DNA of 64,000 bases from Micromonospora chalcea (lineage in GTDB: Bacteria > Actinomycetota > Actinomycetes > Mycobacteriales > Micromonosporaceae): contig NZ_MAGP01000001.1 of the NCBI RefSeq assembly GCF_002926165.1, forward strand, positions 124,001 through 188,000, written 5' to 3'. A program made the position numbers and the translations under genes. The first letter of the stretch is position 1. Each line of letters begins with the position of its first letter. Positions 46,096 through 54,592 of this stretch are shown one piece after another. Below the pieces are notes generated by a model. It was given only the letters and a program-made list of their open reading frames with translations. It made no database searches and was not told where the DNA came from.

Positions 46096-47550
46096 ATGCC
46101 CCTGTCCCGGCGTCTCACCACCGGTCTCGGTACAGCCACGGTGACGGCTCTCGCCGCGATCACCGGCGCTCCGTCGGCCGTTGTCGCGGCACCCGCCCCG
46201 GCCCACGTCACCGCCGCCCGCGACGCCGCCTCCTGGCTGGCCGGCGAGTTCACCGACGGGGCGCTGCCCGGCCCGTTCGCCCCCGAGGACTGGGGGCTGA
46301 CCATCGACGGCCTGGTCGCGCTGTCCGTCACCGGCGTCGACGCACCGACCCGGCAGGCGGCGACCGCGCAGGTCGCGACACACGTACGGTCCTACAACAG
46401 CTACGACGACTGGGGCATCGAGGGCTTCACCGACGGCGGGGCCACCGCCAAACTGCTCTACGCCGCGGCCGCCGCCGACGCGGACCCCACCGACTTCGGC
46501 GGCTACGACCTGCGGGCGGAAACCCTGTCACTGATCGCCACGGCCGACGCCGGGCACCAGCGGGGACGGATCACCAGCCGTACCACCGCCGACAGCGGCC
46601 CGGACGCCAGCAACACCTTCGACCAGTCCTTCGCCGTGCTCGGCCTGGCCCGCAGCGGCGACCTGCCACAGGATCCGGTGGACTTCCTGATCCGGCAGCA
46701 GTGCGCGGCGGGCGGCTTCCGGCTCTACCCGGACGCCGCCGACGGGCCGTCGCCGTCCTGCGACGACCAGCCCGGCGCCACCCTCGACGTCGACTCGACC
46801 GCGATGGCCGTGCAGGCGTTGCTGGCCGCCGCCGAGGACGGCGCCACGGGCGCCGGCGACGCCGCCCGCAAGGGCGCCGATTGGCTGGTCACCCAGCAGC
46901 ACGCCGATGGTTCCTTCGGCGGCTCGGGACCGACCACCGGCGCGAACTCCAACAGCACCGGCCTGGCCGGGCAGGCCCTCGCCGCCGCCGGCCGCGACGA
47001 CGAGGCCGCCCGGGCGGCGACGGCCCTGGCCGCGCTGCAGCTCACCGCGGGCAACGGTGGCGCGGCCTCCGCCGACGCCGGCGCGATCGCCTACAACACC
47101 GACGGATTCACGGCTGCCTCGGCGGCCGGGATCACCGACACCGACCGGGACCAGTGGCGCCGGGCCACCGCGCAGGCCCTGCTCGGGCTGGCCCAGGTCC
47201 CGCTGGGCCGGATCGGCCTCGACCCGCCGCCCACGTCGACTCCCACCCCGACCGGCACGGCCTCGCCCACCGCGCCGTCCACGCCCTCCGCGTCTCCCAC
47301 GCTCACCACGTCGCCTCCACCGACCGGCACCGCCGGCCCGACGCCGAGCGTGACCAGCCCTGCGGCGACACCCGCGCCCACGACCGCGGCGCCGGCCACC
47401 GCCGCGCCGCCGAGCACGACCCCGGCCGCGTCCGGGCCGGGCGGGCTGCCGACGACCGGCGCGGCGATCGGTAGCTACCTGCTGATCGCGCTGCTGCTGA
47501 TCGGTGGCGGAGTGACACTGCTCGTGCTCGGCCGACGGCGGGCGGGATGA
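46096..47550 (+). CDS. Cell-wall-anchored (LPXTG) alpha/alpha-barrel protein, intrinsic factor-like
   Basis: This is a 484-residue protein with signal peptide (to about residue 34), a helical toroid domain (about 38-375; for example DAASWLAGEF, DGGATAKLLYAAAAADADP, NTFDQSFAVLGLARSGDLP, NSNSTGLAGQALAAAGRD), a Pro/Thr/Ser-rich wall-spanning linker, and a sortase signal LPTTG followed by a hydrophobic helix and RRR. It is a paralogue of the protein encoded at 44172 but fixed to the cell wall. It follows a cobalamin riboswitch and overlaps the membrane-anchored DUF4430 gene by ATGA. I infer surface capture of cobalamin. Confidence 0.85.
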   Translation: MPLSRRLTTGLGTATVTALAAITGAPSAVVAAPAPAHVTAARDAASWLAGEFTDGALPGPFAPEDWGLTIDGLVALSVTGVDAPTRQAATAQVATHVRSYNSYDDWGIEGFTDGGATAKLLYAAAAADADPTDFGGYDLRAETLSLIATADAGHQRGRITSRTTADSGPDASNTFDQSFAVLGLARSGDLPQDPVDFLIRQQCAAGGFRLYPDAADGPSPSCDDQPGATLDVDSTAMAVQALLAAAEDGATGAGDAARKGADWLVTQQHADGSFGGSGPTTGANSNSTGLAGQALAAAGRDDEAARAATALAALQLTAGNGGAASADAGAIAYNTDGFTAASAAGITDTDRDQWRRATAQALLGLAQVPLGRIGLDPPPTSTPTPTGTASPTAPSTPSASPTLTTSPPPTGTAGPTPSVTSPAATPAPTTAAPATAAPPSTTPAASGPGGLPTTGAAIGSYLLIALLLIGGGVTLLVLGRRRAG

Positions 47551-48443
47551 GCCTCCGCGCCGCCCGTGGCGCGCTGGCCGTCGCCCTGGTCACCGCCTGC
47601 ACCACGATCGGACCGGGCAGTCCTGCGGTGGCCGCCGGGTCGGCCGGCTACTGCCCGGACGCCTCCGGGGTCACAGTCGTGGTGGACTTCAACGAACTCG
47701 GCGGCGGGACGGTGGTGCGGTGCGCGCCGGGCACCCAGGCCACCGGCCTCGCGGCGCTCAAGAACGCGGGCTTCCCGATCACCGGAACCCTGCGCTGGGG
47801 CGAGGGGTTCATCTGCCGGATCGACGGCAAGCCGTCGGCTGCGACGGAGAAGTGCGTCGACACCCCGCCTGCGAGCGCCTACTGGTCGTACTGGCACGCC
47901 CCGAACGGCGGCAACTGGACGTACAGCGACAAGGGCGTGCTCAACCGCAAGCCGGCGGCCGGCAGCTTCGAGGGCTGGTCGTTCTCCCTCAACCGTAACG
48001 CCGACGACGCGCCCCGTCCCGGCGTCGCGCCGAAACGCCCCGCACCGCTACCGCCACCACCGCCGCCGCCCACGGGCGGTGAGCCGGCGGCGCCACCACC
48101 GGCGGGAGGAACCGTCGCACCGCCGCCGGTCGCCGGTGGCCGGCCCGGCGAGCCCACCCGGCCGGGCGGCACCTCCGGCCCGCCGGTCTCCGCCGGCCCG
48201 CCGACCTCCGCCGGCACGTCACCGACGGCCGGTACGCCGACCCTGACGGCGACGCCGGGCGCTGCCATCGGCACGGCACCGCAGGGCTCCTCCGACGAGC
48301 CGGTGGTGACGGATGTCGCCGCGTCCCGTGACGACGACGGCCTGCCACTGGGCACGATCGCCGGGGTGCTTCTGCTCGCCCTGCTCGCCACCGGCGCGCT
48401 GGTCGCGGCCCGACGACGCCGTGCCGCCGACCCGGATGACTGA
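47547..48443 (+). CDS. Membrane-anchored DUF4430 protein
   Basis: This 298-residue protein is arranged as signal peptide, DUF4430 domain (about 33-145: SGVTVVVDFNELGGGTVVRC, FICRIDGKPSAA, YWSYWHAPNGGNWTYS, EGWSF), Pro-rich linker with poly-Pro, and a C-terminal membrane helix (GTIAGVLLLALLATGALVAA) ending in Arg residues. LVTAC in the signal region also resembles a lipobox, so the N-terminus might be lipidated. It is the anchored paralogue of the protein encoded at 45251 and is coupled to the LPXTG protein. It could hand cobalamin from the wall to the transporter. Confidence 0.83.
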   Translation: MSLRAARGALAVALVTACTTIGPGSPAVAAGSAGYCPDASGVTVVVDFNELGGGTVVRCAPGTQATGLAALKNAGFPITGTLRWGEGFICRIDGKPSAATEKCVDTPPASAYWSYWHAPNGGNWTYSDKGVLNRKPAAGSFEGWSFSLNRNADDAPRPGVAPKRPAPLPPPPPPPTGGEPAAPPPAGGTVAPPPVAGGRPGEPTRPGGTSGPPVSAGPPTSAGTSPTAGTPTLTATPGAAIGTAPQGSSDEPVVTDVAASRDDDGLPLGTIAGVLLLALLATGALVAARRRRAADPDD

Positions 48444-49680
48444 CGTCACGGTCACCGGGGCGCGGCCGGCTGACGCCCGTCGTCTGCCGGGCCGGTGGCC
48501 GATGTGGTGGCTGCCCCGGGGGCTGCACCCCGGCGCGTGGTGGCTGTGGGCGCTCGGCCTGGCCACCGCGGCCAGCCACACCACGAACCCGCTGCCGTTG
48601 GCCCTGCTCGTCGCCGTCGCCGGTCGGGTGCTGGGGCGCCGCCGGGGCGACGCGCCGTGGGCGTTGGCGTTCCGCATGTACGTCTGGCTCGGCGCGGTGA
48701 TCGTCACGATGCGGGTGGTGTTCCGGATCGTGTTCGGCGGCGGCCAGGGCGACCACATCCTGGTCCGGCTGCCGGAGATCCCGCTGCCCGCGTGGGCGGC
48801 GGGCATCCGCCTGTTCGGACCGGTCGCCGCCGAGCAGATCCTCGGTGGCTTCTACGACGGGCTGCGGCTGGCGACGATGCTGATCTGCCTCGGTGCGGCG
48901 AACGCCCTGGCCAACCCGAAGCGGCTGCTCAAGGCCGTACCCGGAGCGCTGTACGCGATCGGCACCGCCGTCGTGGTCGCGTTGTCGGTCGCCCCGCAGC
49001 TGGTGGAGAGCGTGCTACGGGTCCGCCGGGCCCGGCGGCTGCGCGGCGCGTCCGCCCGCGGGATGAGGGCGCTGCGCGGGATCGCCCTGCCGGTGCTGGC
49101 CGACGCGTTGGACCGGTCCCTGGCCCTCGCGGCCGCGATGGACTCCCGTGGTTACGGCCGCACCGCGGCGGTGCCCGCCGGGCAGCGAACCGTCACCGGG
49201 GCGCTCGTCCTCGGCGGGCTGGTCGGCGTCTGCGCCGGCACCTACGGGCTGCTCGACACCGCCGCACCCGGCTACCTGGGGCTGCCGATGCTCCTGGCCG
49301 GACTGACCGCCGCCGTGACCGGCATGCTGCTGGCCGGTCGCCGGGTCCGCCGCAGCCGGTACCGACCGGACCGCTGGCGCCCGGCCGAGCTGCTCGTGGC
49401 CGGCTGCGGGGTGGCCGCCGCGGCACTGACCATGCTCGCCGGCTCGGTGGACCCGGAACTGCTCTACCCGCCGGTCAGCCCGCTCACCTGGCCCCAGCTG
49501 ACCCCGCTGATGCTTCTCGCCGTCGGCGTCGCGGCGGCACCCGCCTGGCTGGCGCCGCCACCACCGCCGACAGTAAGTGCCGGACGCCCGCCGGCGGTGG
49601 ACCGGCCCATCCCCGTCACGGACGTGCCGGCAGACGGAGTGCGCGCCGCGAGGGCATCGACACCGGGAGACCGCCCATGA
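48436..49680 (+). CDS. ECF transporter T component (CbiQ-like)
   Basis: This 414-residue membrane protein is of the energy-coupling transmembrane component family. Helices near the N-terminus (HPGAWWLWALGLATAASHTTNP) lead to the cytoplasmic coupling region with two Ala-Arg-Gly-type motifs (RRARRLRGASARG and ALAAAMDSRGYGRT), which bind the ATPases. The C-terminal part adds further helices and a disordered tail, making it longer than typical EcfT (about 260). It overlaps the DUF4430 gene by eight bases and the ATPase gene by ATGA. It links ATP hydrolysis to the S component encoded last. Confidence 0.88.
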   Translation: MTDVTVTGARPADARRLPGRWPMWWLPRGLHPGAWWLWALGLATAASHTTNPLPLALLVAVAGRVLGRRRGDAPWALAFRMYVWLGAVIVTMRVVFRIVFGGGQGDHILVRLPEIPLPAWAAGIRLFGPVAAEQILGGFYDGLRLATMLICLGAANALANPKRLLKAVPGALYAIGTAVVVALSVAPQLVESVLRVRRARRLRGASARGMRALRGIALPVLADALDRSLALAAAMDSRGYGRTAAVPAGQRTVTGALVLGGLVGVCAGTYGLLDTAAPGYLGLPMLLAGLTAAVTGMLLAGRRVRRSRYRPDRWRPAELLVAGCGVAAAALTMLAGSVDPELLYPPVSPLTWPQLTPLMLLAVGVAAAPAWLAPPPPPTVSAGRPPAVDRPIPVTDVPADGVRAARASTPGDRP

Positions 49681-51308
49681 TCACTTTCGACCGGGTCACC
49701 GTCCACTATGCCGAGGGCGGCCCGCCACCGTTGCGGGATGTGACGTTTCGCGTCGAGGAAGGTGAACTCTGCCTGGTCGCGGGCCGTACCGGTGCCGGAA
49801 AGTCGACGCTGCTGCGGGCGATCAACGGTCTCGTCCCACACTTCACCGGCGGCACCCTGCACGGCGCCGTCACCGTCGACGGCAGGGACACCCGCACGCA
49901 CCCGCCGCGCGATCTCGCCGACGTCGTCGGCGTGGTCGGCCAGGACCCGTTGGCCGGCTTCGTCACCGACACCGTCGAGGAGGAACTGGCGTACGGGATG
50001 GAGCAGCTCGCCCTGCCACCCGCGGTGATGCGTAAGCGGGTGGAGGAGACGCTGGACCTGCTCGGCATCGCCGACCTGCGCGACCGGCCCCTGCGGACGC
50101 TGTCCGGCGGTCAGCAACAGCGGGTCGCCATCGGCGCGGTGCTCACGGCGCACCCCCGTGTGCTGGTGCTCGACGAACCCACCTCCGCGCTGGACCCCAC
50201 CGCCGCGGAGGACGTGCTCGCCACCGTCACCCGGCTGGTGCACGACCTCGGAGTGACAGTGGTGCTGGCCGAGCACCGGCTGGAGCGCGTCCTGCAGTAC
50301 GCCGACCGGCTGCTGTACCTCCCCGGCGACGGCCATGTCCACGACGGGACGCCGGCGACCGGGCTGGCCCACATCGACATCGCGCCACCCCTGATCGAGC
50401 TGGGTCGCCTCGCCGGCTGGACACCGCTGCCGTTGTCGGTCCGTGACGCCCGCCGACGGGCGTCCGACCTCCGGCACCGGCTCGCCGGCGTGGCGCCGCC
50501 GCCGGTCCCGGCGGGCGCGGACACCGGTCCCACGCTGACCGCGCGGAAGATCGTCGTACGGTATCCGGGCACCGTCGCGGTGGCCGGCGTCGACCTCGAT
50601 CTGCGCGCCGGCCGGGTCGTCGCGTTGATGGGCCGCAACGGATCCGGCAAGTCCAGCCTGCTCTGGGCGGTGCAGGGCAGCGGCCCACGCCACGGCGGCA
50701 CCGTCGCCGTGACCGGGCCGAAGGGCACCGTCGACCCGAAGGCCCTGCCGGCCGGTCAGGCCCGCCGGCACGTCGGCCTCGTCCCGCAGGACTCCGGTGA
50801 CCTGCTCTACCTGGAGACAGTCGACGCGGAGTGCGCCCAGGCCGACCGGGAGACCGGCGTGCCGGCCGGCACCTGCCGGGCGCTGGTGGACCAGCTCGTC
50901 CCCGGACTGCCCGGTGACCGGCACCCCCGGGACCTGTCCGAGGGACAGCGGCTCGCCCTCGCACTCGCCGTGCAGCTCACCGCCGCTCCGCCGGTGGTCC
51001 TGCTCGACGAGCCGACCCGCGGCCTGGACTACCATGCCAAGCGGCAGTTCACCGCCGTCGCCCGGATGCTGGCCGGCAGCGGCCGAGCCGTGGTGGTCGC
51101 CACCCACGACGTCGAACTCGTCGCGACCCTCGCCGACCGGGTGATCGTGATGGCCGAAGGGGAGATCGTCTCCGACGGCACCACCGCAGAGGTCATGCTC
51201 GCCTCGCCGGCGTTCGCGCCGCAGGTGGCCAAGGTCCTCGCCCCCGCCCCCTGGCTGACAGTGGAACAGGTCGCCGCCGCGCTCGACGAGACCAGGGCAC
51301 CGGCATGA
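49677..51308 (+). CDS. ECF transporter ATPase with two ABC domains
   Basis: This 543-residue protein has two complete ABC domains in tandem. The first has Walker A AGRTGAGKSTLL, a Q-loop VVGQDPLAGFVTDTVEEELA with the ECF-specific acidic helix, signature TLSGGQQQRVAIG and Walker B VLVLDEPTSALDP. The second has Walker A GRNGSGKSSLL, signature DLSEGQRLALALA and Walker B VVLLDEPTRGLDY. It corresponds to EcfA and EcfA' fused. It overlaps its neighbours on both sides by ATGA. It powers uptake through the T and S components. Confidence 0.92.
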   Translation: MITFDRVTVHYAEGGPPPLRDVTFRVEEGELCLVAGRTGAGKSTLLRAINGLVPHFTGGTLHGAVTVDGRDTRTHPPRDLADVVGVVGQDPLAGFVTDTVEEELAYGMEQLALPPAVMRKRVEETLDLLGIADLRDRPLRTLSGGQQQRVAIGAVLTAHPRVLVLDEPTSALDPTAAEDVLATVTRLVHDLGVTVVLAEHRLERVLQYADRLLYLPGDGHVHDGTPATGLAHIDIAPPLIELGRLAGWTPLPLSVRDARRRASDLRHRLAGVAPPPVPAGADTGPTLTARKIVVRYPGTVAVAGVDLDLRAGRVVALMGRNGSGKSSLLWAVQGSGPRHGGTVAVTGPKGTVDPKALPAGQARRHVGLVPQDSGDLLYLETVDAECAQADRETGVPAGTCRALVDQLVPGLPGDRHPRDLSEGQRLALALAVQLTAAPPVVLLDEPTRGLDYHAKRQFTAVARMLAGSGRAVVVATHDVELVATLADRVIVMAEGEIVSDGTTAEVMLASPAFAPQVAKVLAPAPWLTVEQVAAALDETRAPA

Positions 51309-52159
51309 GCGTGCTGCGGGTCGCCCCGCGTACCGCTGTGGTGCTGACCCTCGCCTCGGCCGCCGCGCTGGCCACCTTCACCTGGCCGTTCTTCGTCCCC
51401 GCACACCCGGAGAGCACCGCCCGCACCGGCGAGGCGCCGCTGGTCTTCATCGTCATGCTGCCGGTACTCGTGGCGCTCGTCCTCGCCGAACTCACCTCCG
51501 GCGGCATCGACAGCAAAGCCCTGGCGATGCTCGGCGTACTCGCCGCCGTCAACGCCGCCCTGCGCCCCCTGGGTGCGGGGACCGCGGGCATCGAGACCGT
51601 GTTCTTCCTGCTCGTCCTGGCCGGCCGGGTCTTCGGACCCGGGTTCGGGTTCCTGCTCGGTGCCACGTCGCTGTTCGCCTCCGCCCTGCTCACCGCAGGC
51701 GTCGGGCCGTGGCTGCCGTTCCAGATGCTCTGCGCCTCGTGGATCGGCCTCGGCGCCGGCCTGCTTCCGGCCCGGCTGCGAGGCCGCGCCGAGGTCGCCG
51801 TCCTGGCCGGGTACGGGATGCTCGCCGCCTACGGCTACGGCCTGCTGATGAACCTGTGGTTCTGGCCGTTCAGCGTCGGCGCGGACACCCAGCTGTCCTA
51901 CGTCGCCGGCGCCCCCGTACTGGAGAACCTGCACCGTCTCGCCCTGTTCACCGCCGTCACGTCCACCTTCGGCTGGGACACCGGCCGCGCGATCACCACC
52001 GCCGTGGCGATAGTCCTCGCCGGTCCCGCCGTCCTCGCCGCGCTGCGCCGCGCCGTCCGGCGGGCCGCGTTCGGCGCGCCGGTCACCTTCGCCGCGGCGT
52101 CCGACAGGCCCGCGGCGAAGGTGACCGGCATCCCGCAGTCCTCCTCGCAGGCGACGTAG
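51305..52159 (+). CDS. ECF transporter substrate-specific (S) component
   Basis: This 284-residue membrane protein has about six or seven helices, consistent with an S component: LPVLVALVLAELTSGGIDSKALAMLG, an inner LAVLRPLGAG-like turn (NAALRPLGAGTAGIE) and GRVFGPGFGFLLGATSLFASALL. It closes the operon downstream of a cobalamin riboswitch and two cobalamin-binder-like pairs, so cobalamin or a precursor corrinoid is the inferred substrate. A cytoplasmic tail of about 30 residues follows the last helix. Confidence 0.82.
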   Translation: MSVLRVAPRTAVVLTLASAAALATFTWPFFVPAHPESTARTGEAPLVFIVMLPVLVALVLAELTSGGIDSKALAMLGVLAAVNAALRPLGAGTAGIETVFFLLVLAGRVFGPGFGFLLGATSLFASALLTAGVGPWLPFQMLCASWIGLGAGLLPARLRGRAEVAVLAGYGMLAAYGYGLLMNLWFWPFSVGADTQLSYVAGAPVLENLHRLALFTAVTSTFGWDTGRAITTAVAIVLAGPAVLAALRRAVRRAAFGAPVTFAAASDRPAAKVTGIPQSSSQAT

Positions 52160-52179
52160 GGCGCCGGCCGGAGGGTCGG

Positions 52180-53709
52180 TCAGACGGTCGTACGCGACCA
52201 CTGCTGGTTGGCGCCGGTGTTGCACGCGTACTGCTTGAGGACCACACCGTCAGCGGTCGATGCGGCCGGTACGTCCACGCACTTGCCGCTGTGCCGTGCC
52301 CGGAGTTGGAAGTAGCTGCCGCCTGTGACCATCTGGAACTGCTGGTTGGTGCCGGTGCCGCAGGTGTACTGGATCAGTTCGGCGCCGTCGGCGGTGGACG
52401 CGCTCACGACGTCGAGGCACTTTCCGCTGTTGCGGCTGACGAGTCGCCAGTAGCCGTTGCCGGCGTCCTGGAACTGCCACTGTTGCCACGTGTTGCCGTT
52501 GTACGTGTACTGGCCGACGCGCGCGCCGTTGTCGGTGTTCGGTTGCTGGACGTCCATGGCCTTGCCGCTGTGTCGCACGGTGATCCGGTAGAACGTGTCA
52601 GTCGACGGCGGGGGCGTCGTGGGGCCGCCGTCGATGGTGTCGCCCCAGGCGTACCGGATCTGGTCGGCGCCGGAGGTGTTGCGGACGGTCAGGTTGAGGT
52701 CGGTGCCGCTACCGCTGAGCGAGTACATCGAGTACCAGTCGTAGCCGATGGTGCCGGGCTTGCCGCCGAGCGCGGGCCAGTAGGTGCCGCCCATCCGGTT
52801 GTCGCGCATGACCTGGGCCATGGCGCGGATGTGGCGCACGAAGTTGTCGGTGCTGTTCGCGTCGGCGTAGTTGCGGCCGTCGTTCATGGGTGCGCCGAAC
52901 TCGGTGGCGACCGCCCGCGACGCGCAGTTGCCGAGGCGGGTCTGGATGTGGCTCCGGAAGGCGTCGTAGGTCATCTCGCCGTAGAAGAAGGCGTAGTGGT
53001 GGAACGACAGCAGCGTCGAGGCGAATCGGCTGTCGTTGCAGATGTCGCGCAGGTCCTGACTGAACCCGGTGCCCCCGATGAGCACCCGGCTGGGCACCGC
53101 CGAGTAGTGGTAGCTGAGCCAGTTGGCCGCGACGTTGCGCCACTCCGTCGAGCTGTAGCCGTGGGGCTCGTTCATCGGCTCGAAGTAGACGTTGGAGTTC
53201 GAGCCGTACGTGTTGGTCACCGTGGACCACATCGCGTTCCACGCGGCGAGGTTCGTGATCCGGCCGCCGGAGGCGGCGCCGTCCTCCCAGTAGGCGAGGA
53301 TGACCTTGAAACCGCGGGCGGTGGCGGCGTCGATGGCGCCCCGGTAGGCCTCCCACCACGCCGTTCCTACCGTGTGGGTGTTGATGGGTAGCCGGACGGT
53401 GTTGACGCCCATGGTGGAAGCCATGTCGTCGTAGAGGGCGTTGGCCTTGGCCCGCACCGTCGCGTTGCTGTCGGAGGAGCTGAGGCCCTGCACGACGAGG
53501 GGACCGGTGCTGAAGTTGTCACCCAGCACGGCCCAGTTCATGCCTCGGAACTGGTTCGTGGCGGCGACGGCGGGCGACGACATGACGACGCCGCCGCCGA
53601 CCATCGCCGTCGTCGCGGCCACCAACACGATCAGCAGCCGGCGTAGTGACCTGGTGCTCCGCGCCGAGAAGTGGTCAATCACTGATCCGGCCTCCCTGGG
53701 TTCGGACAT
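52180..53709 (-). CDS. Secreted GH5-family glycoside hydrolase with ricin-type lectin domain
   Basis: This is a protein of about 500 residues. A signal peptide near residues 20-48 is followed by a GH5-like barrel (RGMNWAVLGDNF, VNTVRLPINTHT) with the acid/base Glu in EPMNEPHGYSS and the nucleophile Glu in AVATEFGAPMN. After a short Pro/Thr linker, residues about 375-509 form a ricin-type CBM13 with three QxW repeats (WQQWQFQD, NQQFQMVT, NQQWSRTTV). The substrate subfamily is uncertain. The first codon may be the ATG at 53709 or an internal start nearer the signal peptide. The gene points away from the conflict genes and towards the ECF operon. Confidence 0.88.
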   Translation of the reverse strand: MSEPREAGSVIDHFSARSTRSLRRLLIVLVAATTAMVGGGVVMSSPAVAATNQFRGMNWAVLGDNFSTGPLVVQGLSSSDSNATVRAKANALYDDMASTMGVNTVRLPINTHTVGTAWWEAYRGAIDAATARGFKVILAYWEDGAASGGRITNLAAWNAMWSTVTNTYGSNSNVYFEPMNEPHGYSSTEWRNVAANWLSYHYSAVPSRVLIGGTGFSQDLRDICNDSRFASTLLSFHHYAFFYGEMTYDAFRSHIQTRLGNCASRAVATEFGAPMNDGRNYADANSTDNFVRHIRAMAQVMRDNRMGGTYWPALGGKPGTIGYDWYSMYSLSGSGTDLNLTVRNTSGADQIRYAWGDTIDGGPTTPPPSTDTFYRITVRHSGKAMDVQQPNTDNGARVGQYTYNGNTWQQWQFQDAGNGYWRLVSRNSGKCLDVVSASTADGAELIQYTCGTGTNQQFQMVTGGSYFQLRARHSGKCVDVPAASTADGVVLKQYACNTGANQQWSRTTV

Positions 53710-53772
53710 CAGACTGATCGCCGAGGCCGCTGCTGCCCGCCGTGGTGCAAGTCCTCCCCGCCTGCGACCCTT

Positions 53773-53784
53773 GTTAACGCTAAC
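53773..53784 (-). promoter_or_regulatory. GTTAACGCTAAC element upstream of the GH5 gene
   Basis: An AT-rich element with GTTA/TAAC ends lies about 65 bases before the GH5 start on the minus strand. Similar elements often occur before actinobacterial glycoside-hydrolase genes and may be bound by a LacI-type repressor. Confidence 0.35.
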
Positions 53785-54088
53785 ATGGATAAATCATACG
53801 CAGCCCAGGGCTTCGTGGTTGGCGTAGTTGACGTGCCACCCGAGCATGTCCGGCGCGTCACTCCGAGGCGGGCGCATGTCATCCGGTTGTTGAGTGCGCG
53901 TTGCGGACAAGTGTTGGCTATCGCATTTGGAGCGTCAAGGAATCGACGGATCTCGTTCCTGTCCCCGCGTTGGGGGAGATCTGCGCTGCCCTCTCTGTGC
54001 CGCCAATGTGATCGGGAGCCCCAATCTCGGCGCGGACGAGCTGCTGGGAGATCGAGGTCGTGTCCGGCTGCGGTAAGCAGCCAGTGTG

Positions 54089-54150
54089 TCCAAGATCTGA
54101 CTGTGCACGCCGAGGTGCATCGGCTTGGCTTACCTGACACAGATCTTGGA
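54089..54150. repeat. 11-bp inverted repeat before the conflict island
   Basis: TCCAAGATCTG and CAGATCTTGGA are exact reverse complements separated by 40 bases. The pair lies 55 bases before the EACC1 gene. It may be an operator pair, a terminator or the footprint of a lost mobile element. Confidence 0.4.
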
Positions 54151-54205
54151 GGGCTGATGCGGCCAGCGCTGGCGCTCCCGAATAAGCCGATTTGCGAGGA
54201 TGGCG

Positions 54206-54592
54206 ATGCGTGCAGCAATCAGTCTGACGGGACCGGAATCGGCCTGGGAAGCCAACAGTCTCGCCTCATGGCTGCGCGACGATCCACAGCTACGCCGCTA
54301 CGGACACGCCGAACTGGCACCGCCTGCGGTCGGCAGTATGGGTGCGGGCGAGGTTGTCACTGTTGTGCTGACCCAACTCGCCGGCGTCGTCAGTTTGGTC
54401 ACCGCCTACCTGCAGTGGCGTCAGGCGGCACATCGCCAGGTTTCTGGCGCGCGGCTACGGGTTGGTAAGGCAGAGATTGAATTGGACGAAATTCGCTCTC
54501 TAAAGGACTACCGCGAACCGATCGAGCAGTTCTTGCAGCGCTTGAAGGAACTTGAGAGTGAGGGGCCGGGCCTGACCGATGAAGCTTCCTGA
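54206..54592 (+). CDS. EACC1-type effector-associated adaptor protein
   Basis: This 128-residue protein resembles effector-associated constant component 1 of actinobacterial conflict systems: SWLRDDPQLRRYGHAELAPP, a Gly-rich GSMGAGEVVTVVLTQL and a hydrophobic helix (LAGVVSLVTAYLQWRQ), then a charged helix. Such proteins accompany effectors with caspase, trypsin or other domains. The ATG at 54206 is preferred because GAGG lies six bases upstream; ATG 54200 is too close. It overlaps the caspase gene by 14 bases, so the two are coupled. The family assignment is from remembered pattern and should be tested by profile search. Confidence 0.72.
   Translation: MRAAISLTGPESAWEANSLASWLRDDPQLRRYGHAELAPPAVGSMGAGEVVTVVLTQLAGVVSLVTAYLQWRQAAHRQVSGARLRVGKAEIELDEIRSLKDYREPIEQFLQRLKELESEGPGLTDEAS

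Larger units (their letters stand above)
53710..54205. other. Intergenic region between the GH5 gene and the conflict island
   Basis: About 500 bases, lower in GC than most of the window, with no supported gene. It contains GTTAACGCTAAC at 53773-53784 (a candidate promoter/operator element for the GH5 gene) and an 11-base inverted repeat (TCCAAGATCTG 54089-54099, CAGATCTTGGA 54140-54150). Plus-strand readings are unnatural. It may mark the edge of an acquired segment. Confidence 0.5.

Noticed and set aside
53785-54468. 227-codon plus-strand frame crossing the region before the EACC1 gene
   Set aside because: No motif, poor composition, and it overlaps the EACC1 gene, which has a better start and a recognisable pattern.
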